This document shows positions 34,641 to 47,175 of a stretch of 64,000 nucleotides of DNA, one piece after another (the stretch's first letter is position 1; each line of letters opens with the position of its first letter). Location of the stretch: assembly GCA_002007465.1 (NCBI GenBank), contig LNAC01000001.1, positions 6,991,347-7,055,346 on the forward strand. Direction: 5' to 3'. The position numbers and the translations under genes are program-made. Source of the stretch: Ailurus styani (lineage: Eukaryota; Chordata; Mammalia; Carnivora; Ailuridae). The notes under the pieces were generated by a model. That model was not told the origin of the DNA, did not search any database, and saw only the letters and a program-made list of their open reading frames with translations.

Positions 34641-35739
34641 GGTGAGCCCCCCACCCCGAGGGCTGTGGGGAGACAAGAGCCCTTCGCAGATGATCGTGGG
34701 CAGGCCCAGGGCGGGGGCGGCGCTCGTGTTCATCTGTGTTTGAGGCTCAGACGTTCTGGAGGTGCCCGGCCGATGGCTTCGTCTTGTCATTAGCTTCCAA
34801 GTCACCAGAGTCATGGACCTCACGGGGCAGGGAAACCATTGCCTTAATCCCCAAAGACTTTAAACTACTCAGTTTAGTGTCTGCTGGTTGTAAGTCTGTT
34901 TTGGTATCTGACCTGCAGCCCTCACTTTGCCTGTAAGTTTTCTCGATCTTTTCTCAGTAAAAGTGAAGTCTAGTCGATCACCGGGGTTCCTTTGGTTTCC
35001 GCAACCATCCTTGAAACCACCCCACCCCCAAATCTTTGCGTCTCCGTGCTTTGCCAACCCAGGCTGTCTTTCCCTGCTGTGGAAACTCGATTCCTACCCC
35101 GTCCCCAGACCTCTGACTCCTGTGCCCAAGCTTCTCAGTCTTTGCCCGCTTGAAAGTGGGTTCGGCTCTGGCCTTGGGCCGGAGAAGGCTGAGGGCAGCT
35201 TAGGGCCGCAGGGGGATTTTCTTACAGGTTTGAGTGCTTGTTCTGCTGGATCCAGCGTCAGCTGGTCTCTTTGCAGCAGCTAGGGCAGTAGCTCTGGAAA
35301 ATGTGGCATCTGCGGTGGCCTCTGTGAATCTACTAGCAGAGCCTGTGATCCCAGCCCAGCCGGAAGGATGCAGGGAACGGGGATGCTTGATGGACTTGGA
35401 GGGATTCTGGCATTCCCTGCCCTCTTGCTGCTTTCTTATTGGGGATGTTGGGATCACACCTCCTGGGAAGGAGCTCCAAGCCCTTGGCAAGTCTGTGGGG
35501 CTGAGAGAACCCTGGGGAGGGTGGGAGATTGGGAGGCACAGAGTGGTGTCCCTGAGATGGACTTGTGCTTAGTCCTGAGCCAGGCCCTGAGCCGAACCGT
35601 CTGACACAAGCCTGTGCCTCTGCCCAGGGCGGCCACTGGCGTCCGCGGGGCCAGCACTGGATGGAAGCTTACTGTCGCCCCCTTAGCAGCATAGCCCTCC
35701 CCTGTTCTGAGCACGGTAGCGACGTGGAATCTCCCCTGT

Positions 35740-36130
35740 GGACATGGGCCATTTATTTACAATATTTTTGCAGTATTAGCTGTCCTGAATTACTGTATCC
35801 TGCTTCTCCCAGCGTTAGGCCCCAGTTGAGAACCAGAGAAAGCAGAGGCGACACGGGAGGGCAGGCCCCATGCTGCAGGCCCCAAGCCGGCAGGAACTTG
35901 GTTCGATTGCACTTGGAGTGGGTGGTAATTGCCTATTTATGGCCAAATGATGAACAATGCCTCCTTTGACTGTTGGGCATAGTAGGGCTCTTGGATAACT
36001 CCTTTTGGGGAGGGAGACGGGTGGCTTTCTTTTCTGTCTTGGAAAACAAAAGAAGTGGTTGGTTCCAAAATGCAGCGCAACGACCAGAAGCTCCATTCGC
36101 AGGCAGTAGCAGTGAGCTCACATCAGTAAT
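35740..36130. promoter_or_regulatory. Candidate conserved non-coding element
   Basis: Unique-looking sequence with AT-rich islands: 'ccatttatttacaatatttttgcagtattagc', and 'ggtggtaattgcctatttatggcc' with a near-CArG/MEF2-like core at 35932-35942. No repeat match. The function is inferred from composition. Confidence 0.3.
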
Positions 36131-36728
36131 ATGTCACTGAAGGCCACCAGGCGCCAGCCCTGTCCCTGAGATAGTGCAGGGCCCTCTAATGTATTTAATC
36201 TGCGTGGAGCGGGTGGTCGCGGTGGTGGGGGCTGCAGCTGCTTCCTCGCCAGAGCTCTGTGCACAGAGAGTGTGTGGAAGGCTGCCTGGAGCAGCCAGGG
36301 CCCGGCAGGGGACAGAAACCACCCGTGTGTCCACGGAGGGGTCACCGTGAGCGGTTGTTAATTGGGCTTCTGGAGAACCGAGGAGCCAAGACGTGAGCAC
36401 CAGATATCACGGAGGAAGCACCGGCAGGAAGCTGCTCCCACCCCGGCGAGGGCGACAGAGGGAAGAGGCCGCGGTTCTGCAAGCTGCAGAGCTTGGAGGC
36501 CAGGGCCCCAGGGCCCGCCGGGGCTGGGGACAGGAAGCGCGGCGGAGCTGCTGCGGCGCGTGTTGGGAAAGCTGCAGGCTGCAGCAGCTGCCGGGCACAG
36601 GACAGAGGGCCCTGCCGGGTCAGGAGTCAGGCCGGTGGCGGTGACGGCCACGGGAAACAGGCAGGAAGATGCGGCCCCACCCCCCAGCCCCCCAGCGTTG
36701 CTGTTCACAGAGCCTCCCCACCCCACCC

Positions 36729-36982
36729 NNNNNNNNNNNNNNNNNNNNNNNNNNNNNNNNNNNNNNNNNNNNNNNNNNNNNNNNNNNNNNNNNNNNNNNN
36801 NNNNNNNNNNNNNNNNNNNNNNNNNNNNNNNNNNNNNNNNNNNNNNNNNNNNNNNNNNNNNNNNNNNNNNNNNNNNNNNNNNNNNNNNNNNNNNNNNNNN
36901 NNNNNNNNNNNNNNNNNNNNNNNNNNNNNNNNNNNNNNNNNNNNNNNNNNNNNNNNNNNNNNNNNNNNNNNNNNNNNNNNNN
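36729..36982. other. Assembly gap (254 N) in GC-rich sequence
   Basis: A run of N is flanked by C-only/CCCCACCC on the left and 'cccccgcccccgccgccggg' on the right. This composition commonly defeats sequencing. The flanks (36420-36728 and 36983-37060) are GC- and CpG-rich, so the gap may hide a CpG island. Frames that run through the N block are not evidence of coding. Confidence 1.
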
Positions 36983-37299
36983 CCCCCGCCCCCGCCGCCG
37001 GGCTCAGAGGCCAGGGGGCCTGGAGCTGAGCCCCGGGCTCTGGGATCGATGGGCCAGAGCTGCCATGGGAACGCCTGCCCTCTTCCTGCCGCACGGCTGC
37101 GGGCCGAGTGTGGCCCCTCCGTACCGTGTAGCCTCCCAGAACTCGGGCGGTGCGCTCACTCTTCCGCTCTTTCCCTCCTTGTCTCACGTGGTGTCCCATG
37201 AGTGCCGGGCACTCAACGAGGACCCAAGGATGTCTCTGTAGGCCATGCTTGATTATCATTTTCATGTAAGCAACTTTCTAGAAAGAGGGGTGGATAATA

Positions 37300-37580
37300 A
37301 GCAACGGGCAAGAAAATTGCAGGTGGCAGTAGGTGCTATAAAGAAAATAAAGCAGGCTGGATGTGGATGTCAGGTGCGGGGGGCATGTGGCCAGCTTTAG
37401 ATCGGAGCGACAGGGCGGCCACCCTGGAGGTGACCTAATAACGAGATGCCTTGAGCCATGCACAGGTGATGAAGGAGAGCATCCTAAGTAGAGGGAAGAG
37501 CGAGCACAAACATGGGGGTGGGGGTGGGATGGGCTTGGCAAGTTCAGGGCAAAGCAGACTGGTGTGAGGAGGGTGCCCGG
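37300..37580 (-). repeat. L2 LINE 3' fragment
   Basis: 'gtaggtgctataaagaaaataaagcaggctgg', 'ccaccctggaggtgacctaataacgagatgcc' and 'gagggaagagcgagcacaaa' follow the reverse-complemented L2 order (aagtgctatgaagaaaataaagcaggg, etc.). A G-quadruplex-prone run, GGGGGTGGGGGTGGGATGGG, at 37514-37533 sits within it. Confidence 0.7.
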
Positions 37581-38199
37581 GAGGGGCTGCGAGGGATTGG
37601 CAAGGCCAACGCAGGTGGGCCTCGCAGGCCGGGGCAAGGAGTGGGTCTTTGTGGTGGGCCAGGGGAAAGCCATCAGGTCCCCGAGGAAGGATCAGATGTC
37701 CTTTCCTGGGTCTGGGACCCTCTGAATCCACTGCCTCCGGGATCTGGTCTCAGCGTGCAGACAGGTCAGGGCAAGAAGGCCTGTAAACGTTCATCAGGGG
37801 GAAGAGGAGGAGGACCAGCTTTGTCTTTGGGGAGGCGAACCAAGTCAGATATGGCTTCCTTTTCCTCTCAGAAGCCAAGAAAGCCAGAACGGTGAGACAC
37901 TGGGGATTTCCGCCTTGGTTTGGGTCACCTGCCTGGTCAACCTGCTGCCCACACTGTCCCTTCTCCCTGGGAACAAGGACAGCACGGTTCATGCCGGGAA
38001 CCTTTAGCTGGAGACCTGCACCTCCTGCGGCCTGGGCCCCAGCTCCTGAAACTCCGGTGGACGGACAGACGCAGCACTGATGGGTCTCGCCACGTGTGAC
38101 CGTCTGCTAGCCATGCCTGTGTGTCCCCATCCCTACCTCGCTTGTGGGCCAGAGACGGGATTTATGTTTGTAGTATTCCGTGTTGTCTTTATGGAAGAC

Positions 38200-38290
38200 A
38201 ACAACAACTGGAAAGTGGGGATTGCTGTCCGCCCTTTTGCAGACGGAACCGAGGTTCAGAGTGGCACCCAAGCTCCCAGGCCTGGCGTGC
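38200..38290 (-). repeat. MIR fragment, weak
   Basis: 'ccttttgcagacggaaccgaggttcagagtggcacccaagctcccaggcctgg' resembles a reversed MIR core. Low certainty. Confidence 0.35.
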
Positions 38291-39362
38291 CTGCAAGGTC
38301 CCCATCAGGGGCCCTGGGCAGAGCTCAGGGTGCCAGGCCCTTCCCACCTTGGGTGTCTGCACAGAGGGTGAGAGCCAGCGGGGGGGCCGGTCTCAGGGAG
38401 CTGAGGATGGGCTGGGAGCAGCTCTTCCTTCCTCAACTGTGGTGGGTCCTTGGGGGGACCAGTCAGCCCTGGACATGCAGGGCTCTCTGGTTTGAGGACA
38501 GTGACGGGGATGGTTTCAAAGGTCAGTGCCCAGTTCTGGGATGGCAGCTGGGCTCTCACATGACCTTGCCAGGGGAGCCTGACCTGGCCCCCACTCCACC
38601 AGCTGTTGGAACCGTCTAGACGATCTGAGGTGACAGTTGTCACCATTCTGGATGAAGTAGGCTGCGATCGGATTATGACTGAAACCCAAGACCACGTAGA
38701 AGCAGTGACAGCGAGCAGTGCCCACACAGGGGCACTGACGGTGGCCTTGGTGGGGCTCGGGAAACTGCGTGAGGATTCGTGTGGTTCCGTAGCCGTGCCT
38801 GCAGCGCGGCACAAGGCGGTGTGTGCAGAAGACGAAGGGCCTCCGTGGACCTTCCGCGCTATCCCAGCCCCAGGCCCTTGAGAGACCACGGCGCAGGGTG
38901 CCGGCCATGAGGCTCGGCCCACAACCCGCCATCCTGGAGAAGGAGAAGAGCAGGGGGGAGTATGGGCCTCATCCCAGGTGTGGGGGCCCCGGCGGGTCTC
39001 TTCAGAGGCCTAGTGTCCAGGGGAGCTCGCCTTGCCTTTGCTCCAGTCTGCGGGGGCCGTCTCTGCTTCCTCCGGGATTTTAGGTGGAACAGAGGGGGGC
39101 TGTGAGCCCCTGAGCCCTTGAACCTGGGCCGGAGGGTCTAGGGAATGCCCTCATCACAGAGCAGGACTGTGGAGGACCAAGGCCCCGTGTCTGTAGAGTT
39201 GTGTGCAGGGTGTGACTTCGTATTTTATAATAGATTCAGTGTTCTAGCTGGAGTTCTGCCAGGTGGGCCCCTGCGTGTGTGTGTGGTGGGAGGGTTCATA
39301 CCTCCACGGTTAGGACCAGCGTTTTCCAGGAGAGGTGACAGTTGTCACCTCAAACCATTTAG

Positions 39363-39555
39363 ATCAGGGATCGGCAAACCACAGCCCACAGGCTGTTGCC
39401 TGTTTTTGTAATTAAAGTTTTATTGGCACGTGGCCATGCCAGCTTATTTGGTAAATTGCCTATGGTGGCTTTCACATTAAAACAGAGGCTGGACAGGCCA
39501 CCAAGCCCTAAACATTTACTGTTAGGCCCCATAAGAGAATTATACGAGCCTCCGA
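39363..39555. mobile_element. hAT-Charlie-type non-autonomous DNA transposon (MER3-like)
   Basis: Starts 'cagggatcggcaaaccacagcccacaggctgttgcctgtttttgtaattaaagttttattggcacgtggccatgcc', the well-known 'ggtcggcaaac...cctgtttttgtaaataaagttttattgg' element. It continues with 'cctaaacatttactgttaggcccc' near its far end. Subfamily naming is tentative. Confidence 0.7.
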
Positions 39556-40419
39556 TCTCGATGGCCCCATGCCTTCGTTTCCCCAAATGGAAAGCAACTG
39601 GAGTTTGTCCGTGTCTCACTGAAAGTTAGTCATAGAAAGGGCCCCGATACTGTTACCCCGGCGGTCAGGAATGTGGGGGTGATGTAACGCGGCCCACCCG
39701 ATGGTCTCAAGCTCTGCCGAGCCGACACTTGGCCCCTGCGTGGCCTTTTCCTGGGCTCCTTAAGTGGCAAATAGGAACACGGTGCTAGAGAGGGGGCAGC
39801 GGAAAAGGAGCGGCCAGAGTTTGTGAGTCTTGGCTAACTGGAGCCCTGGCACCAGAGCCTCCGAACGGGCCGGTCAGCGTATCTCAGGGCACAAAAGCGT
39901 GATTTCTTTTTTTTAATGAAAACTGCATTCTCACAACGGCGTTGCTGTGGAAGGGTGTGCTGGGCTGCCTGTCCAGTCCCAAAGCTCCCGTCCCTTCCAG
40001 GCTGTTCTTCTGTTGCTGCCGTGCCTGAGAAGCGTGGGCCAAAGAGGATTGTTCACTTCCTTCTGCTTTCACTCACTGCCTGAATTTTCTCCCGGCCCTC
40101 GAAGAATTTTGGTGAGGCTGTTCCTCTCCGTCTGGTAGAACAAAACTCCAGCACCGGCCGCGGGGGGGTGCAGGGGGGTGGCCCTGGGTTCTCGTCATTT
40201 AAGACAAACCCCTAGAAAGCTCACCCTGGCCGGGGATCCAGAAATCTCTCTGCCGGCCAGATGTGTCCTGGCCCCGGAGGCAGACAACCAGCTCGGAAGT
40301 TGCTGGAGGATATTAACTTTGTGGTCACAGAACTTGGCCCAGCGAGGTGGTTTTGGAGCTGCATTGTGAAATGAGGGAGGGGCGAGGGCTCTGACATTTA
40401 AAGGCCCACCCCACACTCC

Positions 40420-40620
40420 GTCTGCAGAGGCCGGCCTGTTGCAGGGCTGACGCCGCCCCGCGCCCGGGAGGCCCGCAGCCGCCCGCACAGAGCCGGGAGG
40501 CCGTGGCCCCAGCTGCGGCGTCCTCGGGGCCCCAGGAACACAGTTGGAAAGCCCTCCGTGGGACCCAGAACGACTTCCACCACGGCTGCTGCGGTGCGGG
40601 CGACGGGGGAGGGAGGGAGG
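40420..40620. promoter_or_regulatory. CpG-rich patch
   Basis: Clustered CpGs ('gacgccgccccgcgcccgggaggcccgcagccgcccgcac') over ~200 bp in intron 4. Possible small CpG island or intragenic regulatory element. No first exon recognisable on either strand. Confidence 0.3.
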
Positions 40621-42074
40621 CCCACGATGAGTGGGTGCAAGTCTCTCTGCCGGAGAAAGCTGCTCCCCATGCACCCCTTCCTCCTGCCTGGGGCTGTGGG
40701 GTGGCCGCGCGGCGGGCAGCTCTGCACGGATGTTAAGGGCATCCGTGAGCAGAGCAGCAGGTTAGGGTCACGACGCTCCAAGGAAGAGTTTAGCGTCGAG
40801 TGCTGTCAGCTAAGCTCCTGCTGTATGCAGGGCGCTGGGGTCAGGGTGCCTCAGCCGCTTTTCCGCCTGAGCGAGGTGCGTGCTACCCCGAGCCCCCCAG
40901 CAGCCTCCTGGGGCCCTGGGAAAGACTAGGTCGCCCGGACGAGGCTGCGGGCACTTCCGCGACCCTCGCTGCTGCCCGTTGGTACGAGCTCTCTTGATGC
41001 TCATCAGCCCCGGGACACAGGTGCCCTTCTTGCCTCACCGCTGAGGACGGGGTGGCAGAGATGTGGTTCATGACGTGCCCGGGGCAGGTGTGGGACTTGC
41101 AGCTGGAGGTACAGTCAGGGGTGTGTGCTGAGCCCGTGCACGCAGGCCAGCCTCGGGAGGCCCAGGAAGCAGGGTCCGAGGCAGGAAGGCGGGAGAAGAT
41201 GTCCCTGGTGGGGGTGGGAGCCGAGGGGGGGGAGGAATGCAGCCCTGGAGTCCCGCCCCTGGCGGCTGTGCCCACAGCTCCCGGCCCTGGCTTGTGGGGG
41301 GCGAGGGGGGGAAGGTAAGTTTGTCAGAGGGCCTCGCCCGTTGCTAGGAGCTCGTTTGCACCTTTGTGCCCATCTCCCGGGGGGTCTTTACAGCCTCTCA
41401 CCCGTGCTGGACTTGTAGAGAAGGTTCTCCAAGGTCTAACCCAGTGACACAAGTCTCTGACAGGTGCCGCTTCTCTGAGCAGGAACGTGCTGGGTCTCTG
41501 AGGGGGCGGAGAATGCGGCATTTTGCACGCATGTGTGGGGCCGACCCCTTGGCAGAGCAGCTTCTGGGAAACAGCATGAACATGTTAGCAGGACTGAGCA
41601 GGTGGGAGGGGACCTGCTCGACATCTCTTGTGGGGTCTGTGGCCTGGAGCCCCTGCAGAGGTGGCCTGGGACTTCCGGTCCTGAAACCTCCCAGGGTGAC
41701 ATGGTGTTGGGCGGCACGGACAAGGGCCAGGCCTCCACGGTTGCCTGGTAGGGTAGCTATTCCCAACTACACCAACCAGTGTGTTCTCTAGTTCCGCATC
41801 GAGCAAAGCCATTTCCCCAGGTTTCTGCTGGCCTGCCCTTCCCCTGGCCTCGCACAGTCCGCCGTGGGAGCCCAGGAACTGACTGGTTCTTGGACTTTGG
41901 GAGACAAGCCACCAGTCGTGACCCAGACATCTCCAGAGTGCCCACCCGGTCCGCGGGCACTCTGTACGCTCTGTGGCTTAGTAGGACAGCCGCTTCCCTG
42001 GCCAGGCAGGAAAAGGGGCAGAGAGAAAGGAGCCCTCAAGTCTGCGGGGAGGCGGTGGAGCAGGCCGGCTGAGA

Positions 42075-42245
42075 GCAGGGCTCTGGGAAGCAGACAGAGC
42101 TGGTTGCGGATCTACGTGTGGACCCTGAGCCTCCGTTTCCTCATCTGGGAAGTGGGTCTGGTAATAGGGAGTCACGTGAGGTGACGTCTCTCTCACACTG
42201 AGGATGTAACGGCCCATAAGATTTTAATTCCTGGCACATAGCAAT
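42075..42245 (+). repeat. MIR fragment
   Basis: 'ggaagcagacagagctggttgcggatc...gaccctgagcctccgtttcctcatctgggaagtgggtctggtaatag' is a sense MIR missing part of its middle. Confidence 0.75.
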
Positions 42246-42289
42246 ATTCTTAATCTTGTTGGAGTGGGGCAAACACTTACATACAAAAG

Positions 42290-42660
42290 CAGGTGGTTTC
42301 TAGATTCATTTAAATTTATTGTTTCTTCTGCTTACAAAATTAATGCGTATGTGTAAAAAATTCCAGGTTTAGGGGCGCCTGGGTGGCTCAGTGGGTTAAG
42401 CGTCTGCCTTCGGCTCAGGTCGTGGTCTCAGGGTGCTGGGATCGAGCCCCACATCGGGCTCTCTGCTCCTCAGGGAGCCTGCTTCCCCCCCTCCCTCTGC
42501 CTGCCTCTCTGCCTACTTGCGATCTCTCTGTGTCAAATAAATAAATAAAATCTTTTTAAAAACCTCCAAGTTTAGAAGGTAAAAAACATTACAGTTGAGA
42601 AATGTAAAAACAGAAAGTGAGACCCTTCTGGAAGCCACCCCAGAGGTAGCCAGCACTAAA
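42290..42660. repeat. Old LINE-like fragment split by a CAN-SINE
   Basis: 'tcttctgcttacaaaattaatgcgtatgtgtaaaaaattcc' before and 'tagaaggtaaaaaacattacagttgagaaatgtaaaaacag' after the SINE look like one interrupted ancient L1M/HAL1-type sequence. Family uncertain. Confidence 0.4.
42373..42562 (+). mobile_element. CAN-SINE, plus strand, with mustelid-like tail
   Basis: Starts gggcgcctgggtggctcagtgggttaagcgtctgcc and ends 'ctgcctacttgcgatctctctgtgtcaaataaataaataaaatc' plus a short A/T tail. The near-repeats aattccaggttta and acctccaagttta on the two sides are degenerate target duplications. Confidence 0.96.
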
Positions 42661-43814
42661 TGGCATGGTTCTCAGTCCTTTCTCTAGACGGCTGTGACAC
42701 TGGGGACTCTTGATGCTCCTTCCAGCCCCATGAGCCCGTGGACTCTGCGGGTTCAGATGCGCTGTGGAGCTATGACTAGAAATAAGAGTTCGTTCCTTTA
42801 AAAGAAAAATAGGAAAGAAACAGTTCTTACTAAAACAAAACACATAAGCTTAGCACCAGTTTTCGCTCTATCCAGTAAGAAAAGTGGACACATAGTCTTA
42901 AAAAAAAAAAGTCCCCACAAAATTCTTGGCTCAGCACAAAATAGAATTGAATTCTTTTAGATTCTTTGGTGCAAGGTCTGTGGTGAATGTGTCGATTCTC
43001 TCGTACTGTGAGTTTGTAATAACGCAGGTTCCCGTTAGCATCACAGAACATGCTCCGCTGGCTTGGACAACACGCCTCACGTGATTCAGTCAACCTGCCA
43101 CCGTCCAGGGGCTCGTAGTGACTGCCCCGAACACAGTGTGACCAGACGGGCCCAGGCTGTCCGAGTGCAAGAGCCGTTTCCAGCATCGGCCCTGTCCCGC
43201 AGATTGGAGCAGGGGTCCCTCTGGTCAGGGCCCTGCTGGTGCTTTGGGTTTTGTTTTCGAATAGTTTGCCTGTGAGTGTGGGGAGCTGGCCTGACCCATT
43301 TTCTCTCAGGAGCCCCTTCTGTTTTCAGGAAGTGGTGCCAGGAATACCTGCCCGCCTACCAGAGCAGTGCTTCTGGACCCCAAGGCCCCCGTGCTCATTC
43401 AGGACCTGCTCAGTCGTGGGGCCTGCTGTGTGTCCGTGCTGCCCGTGCGCACTGGCACGTGCGTTTTCTGTGAGGAAACCCAGAACCTGCCTACACCGTG
43501 TCTGCTTCCCAGACTCTGGTCTGGCTCCACGCCAGGGACTGAACCTGGGTGTCCACCTGAATTTCTTCCTACCCATGTAGGACCCATGTCTGGTCTGTCC
43601 CTCACCTTCCATTCAATCCAGAACCTCTCTCTGGGTTCCTGTTGTGTTCTGGGCACCCCAGGGCAGGAAAACTAGAAGCCAGATCCCATTACCTCCCTCT
43701 GTTTGGATTCTTTTCATTCTGGGGCCAGTGTCGTTGGGTGTGTACCTAGTGCATATTGCCACTAAGGCTACAGTGTGGGGCAGGATGGCCGCAGGCACTG
43801 GTCTCTAGAAGCTT

Positions 43815-43965
43815 CCCCCTCATGCGGGTAGATAGACAACAAGCCGGAGCAAAGATCATGTCAGACATAGTGCTACATAGACCTGAGATGAGGCTGATGG
43901 GGGAGAGACGATGGGTGGAGAAGCAGAAGGACCTTCCCTGGGGGAGTGTGGTGTGAGTGACCCCA
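43815..43965 (-). repeat. L2 LINE fragment, diverged
   Basis: 'gatagacaacaagccggagcaaagatcatgtcagacatagtgctacatagacctgagatgaggc' fits the 'agacaataaacaaa...gtcagatagtgataagtgctatgaag' section of reversed L2. Confidence 0.5.
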
Positions 43966-45595
43966 GAGACTAGGGCCAGGAACAGGGTCAGGGATACACC
44001 TGAGCCGGCCCCAGCTCTGCTAGTAAGCAGTGTCCCCGATGGCGATGACAGACCACCTGGATTGGTAAAGCATCCTTCAGGGAGGGGCCATGGTCCAGAA
44101 TCCCAGCACCGGGTGGTTCTTCCCCATTCCCCTTCTCTCAGCATCCGGCATGTCCTGTCTTGGCCCAGGAAAGTCTGTGGGGGGAAGGTCTTGGTGGGGA
44201 AAGCTGAGGAGGTGTCTGGTGCGAGGAGCCCCTTGTCTTCCTATTGATGTCCGAGGGGGCTCTGGCTTTGGGGACCCTTCCCAGCCCAGTGGGTGTTGGC
44301 ACAAACCCCTAATTCATGTGGAGACTGAAAGCCTCAGAATGGGCTGCCTATCCTGCGAGAGGGGGTGTCGGCAAAGGGATGGTCCTGGCCTGTGAGCGTG
44401 CGATGGGGGATGACCGTCCTTGAGGGTCTTGGCAGCCTTGTCGCCGGAATGTGGCACGTCATAGCGGACAGTGCACTCTGTCTGGCTGAGAGCAAGCAGG
44501 ACAGGAGTGAGGTTAGGCTGGCTGATGGCCTGAGGGTCTCAGGAGGTCGCCCTCGGCACCAGAGCTCATGTTCGGTGTTACCGTCAGTTAAAATGGGATT
44601 TCCCAGAAGCCCGTGACACGTGTGTGCCTCGGGCTCACATAACCTGGCCACTGTTGTGGGACCTATGGCACGTTTGAGTCCTGACTGTTGGCAAGTGCTC
44701 TCCATGCCCCTCTGGCTTCTCTTGCTTTTCAAGGGAGCCAGGATGACCTGGTGTGAATCTGCCCTCAGGTCTCCCTGAGCCAGACGCAGACAGGTGAGCA
44801 GCCAGAGGAGGGCTCCTTTCCAAAGGCGACCAGCTTGCAGACTCAGGAACTCCCAGGCGGGAGGGGGTCAAGTCCGAGGCCTCAGGAAGGCTGAGCCTCC
44901 TGCAGCCCTACCCATCAGCTCTGGCCGTTCTGATTCTGGAAAGGAGTGCGCTCCTGCCCCCACCCCTCCTCGGGGCTCCTGCGCACGACAGGCCTAGGCC
45001 TGGACACCCTGGCCCACCGCGCAGCCGCAGCCGCAGCCGGTGCTGGGAGGGGAGAGCCTCGGTTGAGTCAGAGGCAGATTCTGCCTTGCGCCACTCCCTT
45101 CTGCTTGTTCTGCTGCAAGTGGAAAATAAGCCCTCACTGTTCTACCCCCACTGCCACCCACACCTGCGGCTCAGGACCGGAAGTCCCATCCCTTCCCCGG
45201 GAGTCCCCCTTCTCGCCCATTGTCTCCAACACGGCAGCCGTTGGAAGTGCCCCCTTTCTGAGAGTTCGTGTTCCAGTGCGTCCCGTTTGGGTCCCGGGGT
45301 GGAGAGGGCATCCCTGCTCACATCCAGCGGTGGGGAGGGCCAGTCGGGTCCAAGGCTATGGGTCCTTAGTCCTGAGGTCTTTTTCTGAGCACCTTCGTGT
45401 TGGAGGAAGATGACAGTCAAGCACGTCGTGATGTGCTTTTTTCATTTAATGCTTTGTAATTATTTCTTTTGGTAATGATATGGCCTTTTTTTTTTTTTTT
45501 TAAAGAATACACCCAGACATCTTGAGAGCCATGTTCTCTCCAAGTAAGGGGAGAGGTGACAGCCTCGTTAGTGGCTGGGCTCCTGTGGGTTCCTT

Positions 45596-45790
45596 TTTTT
45601 TTTTTTTTATTAGTTTGACACAGAGAGAGAGATTACAAGTAGGCAGAGAGGCAGGCAGAGAGAAAGGAGCGAGGAGGAAGCAGGCTCCCCGCTGAGCAGA
45701 GAGCCCGATGTGGGCCTCGATCCCAGGACCCTGGGATCATGACCTGAGCCGAAGGCAGCGGCTTTAACCCACTGAGCCACCCAGGCGCCC
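45596..45790 (-). mobile_element. CAN-SINE with perfect 15-bp target-site duplication
   Basis: A minus-strand young CAN-SINE, poly-T to acccaggcgccc. It is flanked by identical 15-mers tcctgtgggttcctt at 45581-45595 and 45791-45805. The right-hand target duplication overlaps the first bases of the 91-bp duplicated unit at 45800. Confidence 0.97.
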
Positions 45791-45799
45791 TCCTGTGGG

Positions 45800-45890
45800 T
45801 TCCTTAATGGCTCCGAGTGTCCATTCTTCCTGTGTCCAGGCTGACCTGGGAGGGGGCTCACGGGAGCTACCAGAAGCCTACCAGGTGGGA
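45800..45890 (+). repeat. Exact 91-bp direct duplication, copy 1
   Basis: This 91-bp unit recurs base for base at 47176-47266, 1,376 bp away, in the same orientation. It contains a splice-like pattern: pyrimidine-rich acceptor cattcttcctgtgtccag (AG at 45838-45839), a 45-bp in-frame-sized interval (45840-45884) and a weak donor CAG|gtggga. It is not a repeat family I recognise. The flanks of the two copies differ completely. Confidence 0.95.
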
Positions 45891-46104
45891 CCCGGCATGT
45901 GCAGTTTGCCCGCTGAGCCCCTGGCCAGTGCCGGTCAGTGTGAAAACGTCAGCTGGAGCATCCAGCCGGCCCTGGCCCTGACCCGATGACCGGTCTTTAG
46001 GCCTCATGTGGCGTGGACCCTCCCGTCCATGCAACATGTGAGATTCATGAAATACGTGTATGAGCCTCATTTCCTTTCTTCCTTGTGGGACCCCTCTGAC
46101 CTGG

Positions 46105-46230
46105 GCTGTGCTTATCCAGCTTGTAGATGAGGAAGGCAAGGCTCCGGTGGAGGGACCTGCCCAAGGTCCGCAGTGAGGAAGTGGCTGCAGAGAGGGCTCC
46201 GAGCGCAGGCATGTCTGGCCCCTTGCCTCA
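46105..46230 (-). repeat. MIR fragment
   Basis: 'ttgtagatgaggaaggcaaggctccggtggagggacctgcccaaggtccgcagtgaggaagtgg' is a reversed MIR core. Confidence 0.75.
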
Positions 46231-47175
46231 CACCGCCACCATCCCAGCGGCACCCTAGCGAAGGACCCACAGCCTGCCTGTCCTTGGCTGTGGGCAGAGC
46301 CACTTGAAAATTGAGGGCGGAGAGCGGGGCCTGGCTGCCTGGGCACCTGGGTGTGGCCAGCTGTTCCCAGCCTCACAGGTGCCCCTGTTGAAACAGCATC
46401 AGAGCCCCCAAGGGGGCCACTCCTGTCAGCCCCTGCCGTACCCCCACCTTGTCGGTGTAGAGGAAGCCAGTCACCCCAGCCTCAGGCACAGCTCCTCGTC
46501 GAATCTGGGAGATAGCCCTTCCTAGCTGGCCCCGAGCTTGGGGCTTCAGAGAAACCCATTAAAGCGTGCGGATTTCTCTCCAGGGAGCTGGAGTGTGGAC
46601 TCCTTTCCCCAAGGTGGGGATAGAAGCCGTCAGGATAGTTTCGAAGAGCAAACCCCTGATAGTGTGTGTGGGCCCTTGGGATGCAGGCAGGGAGCCCTCG
46701 AGGCCGCTGTGAGCTGAGCTCTCTGCGGAGTGCTGGTGGTCCCGACTGGTGGCCTGGCCGAGGCACTGGGTTCCCCCGAGAAGGCGGCCTCTTTGGTCTG
46801 CCGTCCCTCGGAAGAGGTTTCTCAAGCCCACACGGACACGGGCCGCCTGTGCCAGCATGCAGCCATGGCTAGAAGGAGACAGCAGGGGCCTGCGTCCCGG
46901 GGGCACAACTAAAAGCTCCTGCTGGAAAGACTACGTCTCCTGGCGGTGGGGCTCCTGGTACCCTCCAGCCTGCAGGGTTCGGGGCCCCGAGCTGGGAGCC
47001 AGGTAGGGCAGGGGCCCCGAGGTGTCAGGCCCTCGGCCACGATGCTTCTCTGTGACTATGTGGCCATCCTGGTCTGCCAGTGCTGGGTTCCTGGGCTCGC
47101 TCTGCATCTAGCGGGGTGGCAGCACCCACAGATACCAAACCCGCTTCAAATCCTTGACACTGCAGGCGAAGCCAC

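Noticed and set aside
36362..37265. Frames spanning the 254-N gap
   Set aside because: Open only because N codons are not stops; the flanks show no family similarity.
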